5,650 nucleotides of DNA from an uncultured Synergistia bacterium (GTDB lineage Bacteria; Eremiobacterota; SpSt-956; JAKJGF01). The stretch covers positions 1 through 5,650 of the forward strand of contig CALARM010000047.1 of the NCBI GenBank assembly GCA_937888925.1, given 5' to 3'. A program made the translations under genes and the position numbers. Below, piece by piece: positions 4,610 to 5,650 of this stretch (position 1 is its first letter; each line of letters begins with the position of its first letter). Under the pieces are notes generated by a model. That model was not told the origin of the DNA and did not search any database. It worked only from the letters and a program-made list of their open reading frames with translations.

Positions 4610-5650
4610 TTGAAAAAGAGTATATTTTTAATTGTTTTTCTACTGATGACAACTGCCATGTCTTTATCAGGTGAAACTATAGATCAGCTTATCAGTAATT
4701 TAGGCTCTCCCGATGATACTATGAGCCAGTATGCAGTGTGGAGACTGATTGATATAGGTTCACAGGCAGTAGAGCCTCTTATAAAGGCCCTTGACAGTGA
4801 TAATAAAGATTTAAGATTGAGGTCCGCTATGGTACTCGGAATGGTCGGAGACAGAAAAGCCTTTCAGCCTCTCGTAAACCTGCTGGGCGATCAGGATAAA
4901 GATCTTCAGGCTTCAGCAATTACTGCCCTGTCGAATTTTAAAGATAGTGCAGATATACTCCTTCCATATCTTTCTAATAGTGATGACGTGATCAGAATGA
5001 ATACTATTGTAGGGCTTTATAATACTGGAAACTCTGCTGTAATGGATAAATTAAAACCGAAACTTATAGATTTTATTCAAAACGATAGCAGTGCAGATGT
5101 CCGATATTATTCAGTTAAAATACTTGGAAGTTTTAAAGATAGAAATACAATCTCATTTATAAGAAATGCTCTGAGAGATGAAGCCGGAAGAGTACGTCTG
5201 GGGGCTGCAGAATCCCTTGTCGGCCTGGCAGATAATTCCTGTATAAAGCCTCTTATAAATGTTCTGGATGACGAACGAGCTATGGTACGTCATCAGGCTA
5301 TACTTATACTTACTTCTTTTGGCGACAGTGCACTCATGGATCTGACAGAAGCCTTGCACGATAGTTCTTGTTCAGATACAAAAAAAGCTCAAATAGCTCT
5401 TGTTCTTGGTAAGATAAAAAATGCCAGATCATATGAATTGCTTCTTGAATCCTTAAGTATTACTAACGGAGACATAAGACACAATGTTTTCTGGGCTTTG
5501 AGTCACAGTGGAGATAAAGAGGTAGAAGTTCTACTTATGGAAGCTCTTTTTCATGACGACCCTTCTATAAGGTTAAGTGCCGGCAATGCCCTCTCTAATA
5601 TTAATCATGCCCTTCCTATCGATTATATGCTGAAAGCCCTTTACTGCGAC
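4610..5650 (+). CDS. Exported HEAT-repeat protein with a TTG start, 3' end outside the window
   Basis: An open frame of 347 codons without a stop runs from TTG at 4610 to the window edge. The TTG start is chosen because a strong Shine-Dalgarno sits 8 nt upstream and because it yields a textbook signal peptide: KK at residues 2-3, hydrophobic core 5-13, and likely cleavage near residues 20-21 (SLSG). The next in-frame ATG (residue 13) would destroy that signal. The rest is a solenoid of about 10 HEAT repeats of near 31 residues, with the usual conserved positions, for example DLRLRSAMVLG (67-77), DVRYYSVKILG (163-173), RVRLGAAESL (194-203) and IRLSAGNAL at 320-328. HEAT repeats are binding scaffolds, so I see no enzyme activity. 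It would act outside the cytoplasmic membrane, unlike the divergent HEAT protein at 3459-4295. A further C-terminal domain beyond the window is possible. Confidence 0.88.
   Translation, partial: MKKSIFLIVFLLMTTAMSLSGETIDQLISNLGSPDDTMSQYAVWRLIDIGSQAVEPLIKALDSDNKDLRLRSAMVLGMVGDRKAFQPLVNLLGDQDKDLQASAITALSNFKDSADILLPYLSNSDDVIRMNTIVGLYNTGNSAVMDKLKPKLIDFIQNDSSADVRYYSVKILGSFKDRNTISFIRNALRDEAGRVRLGAAESLVGLADNSCIKPLINVLDDERAMVRHQAILILTSFGDSALMDLTEALHDSSCSDTKKAQIALVLGKIKNARSYELLLESLSITNGDIRHNVFWALSHSGDKEVEVLLMEALFHDDPSIRLSAGNALSNINHALPIDYMLKALYCD

Noticed and set aside
4602..4613. Mini-ORF ATG-TTT-TAT-TGA overlapping the TTG start
   Set aside because: Its ATG directly abuts the Shine-Dalgarno, too close for initiation. 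It is most likely chance.
5153..5359. 68-codon minus-strand open frame
   Set aside because: It is antisense to the continuous HEAT-repeat frame and has no recognisable domain.

Overview
The window is AT-rich bacterial DNA with four complete or nearly complete protein genes plus one gene cut off at each edge (five genes in all). Strong Shine-Dalgarno sequences, sigma70-type promoters with extended -10 elements (TGnTATAAT) and Sec-type signal peptides mark it as bacterial. The mix of a roadblock-domain signalling protein, an anonymous coiled-coil protein and two HEAT-repeat proteins, without recognisable metabolic or informational genes, resembles poorly characterised, adaptor-rich lineages. 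I cannot name the phylum from sequence alone. I see no RNA genes, CRISPR arrays, transposases or phage genes.

Layout. Positions 1-1829 (+) hold the 3' part of a large cytoplasmic protein whose start lies before the window. It has two N-terminal beta-rich segments that look like bacterial PH domains, a long charged and acidic linker, and a C-terminal Roadblock/LC7-like domain. Its stop overlaps by 6 bp the end of a convergent gene at 1824-2675 (-), an exported protein of unknown function. That gene is 27 bp downstream of a coiled-coil protein gene (2703-3344, -). The two probably form an operon read from a near-consensus promoter at 3384-3412. Just upstream of that promoter are two overlapping inverted repeats (3417-3439). 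Next comes an intracellular HEAT-repeat protein (3459-4295, -) with its own promoter at 4330-4358.

The 314-bp divergent intergenic region (4296-4609) is the densest non-coding part. It holds the leftward promoter, a probable rightward extended -10 promoter followed by a 14-bp perfect palindrome, an 82-bp imperfect inverted repeat flanked by A6 and T6 tracts (terminator- or attenuator-like), and a small TGACA-A-TGTCA palindrome. It leads to a second HEAT-repeat gene (4610-5650, +, running off the right edge). That gene starts with TTG, has a signal peptide, and would be missed by ATG-only gene calling.

How the genes might work together is inference only. Roadblock proteins typically regulate small Ras-like GTPases, HEAT repeats and coiled coils are protein-binding scaffolds, and two of the products are exported. 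The set is compatible with envelope-linked assembly or signalling, but no enzymatic activity is visible and there is no proof that the genes form one system.
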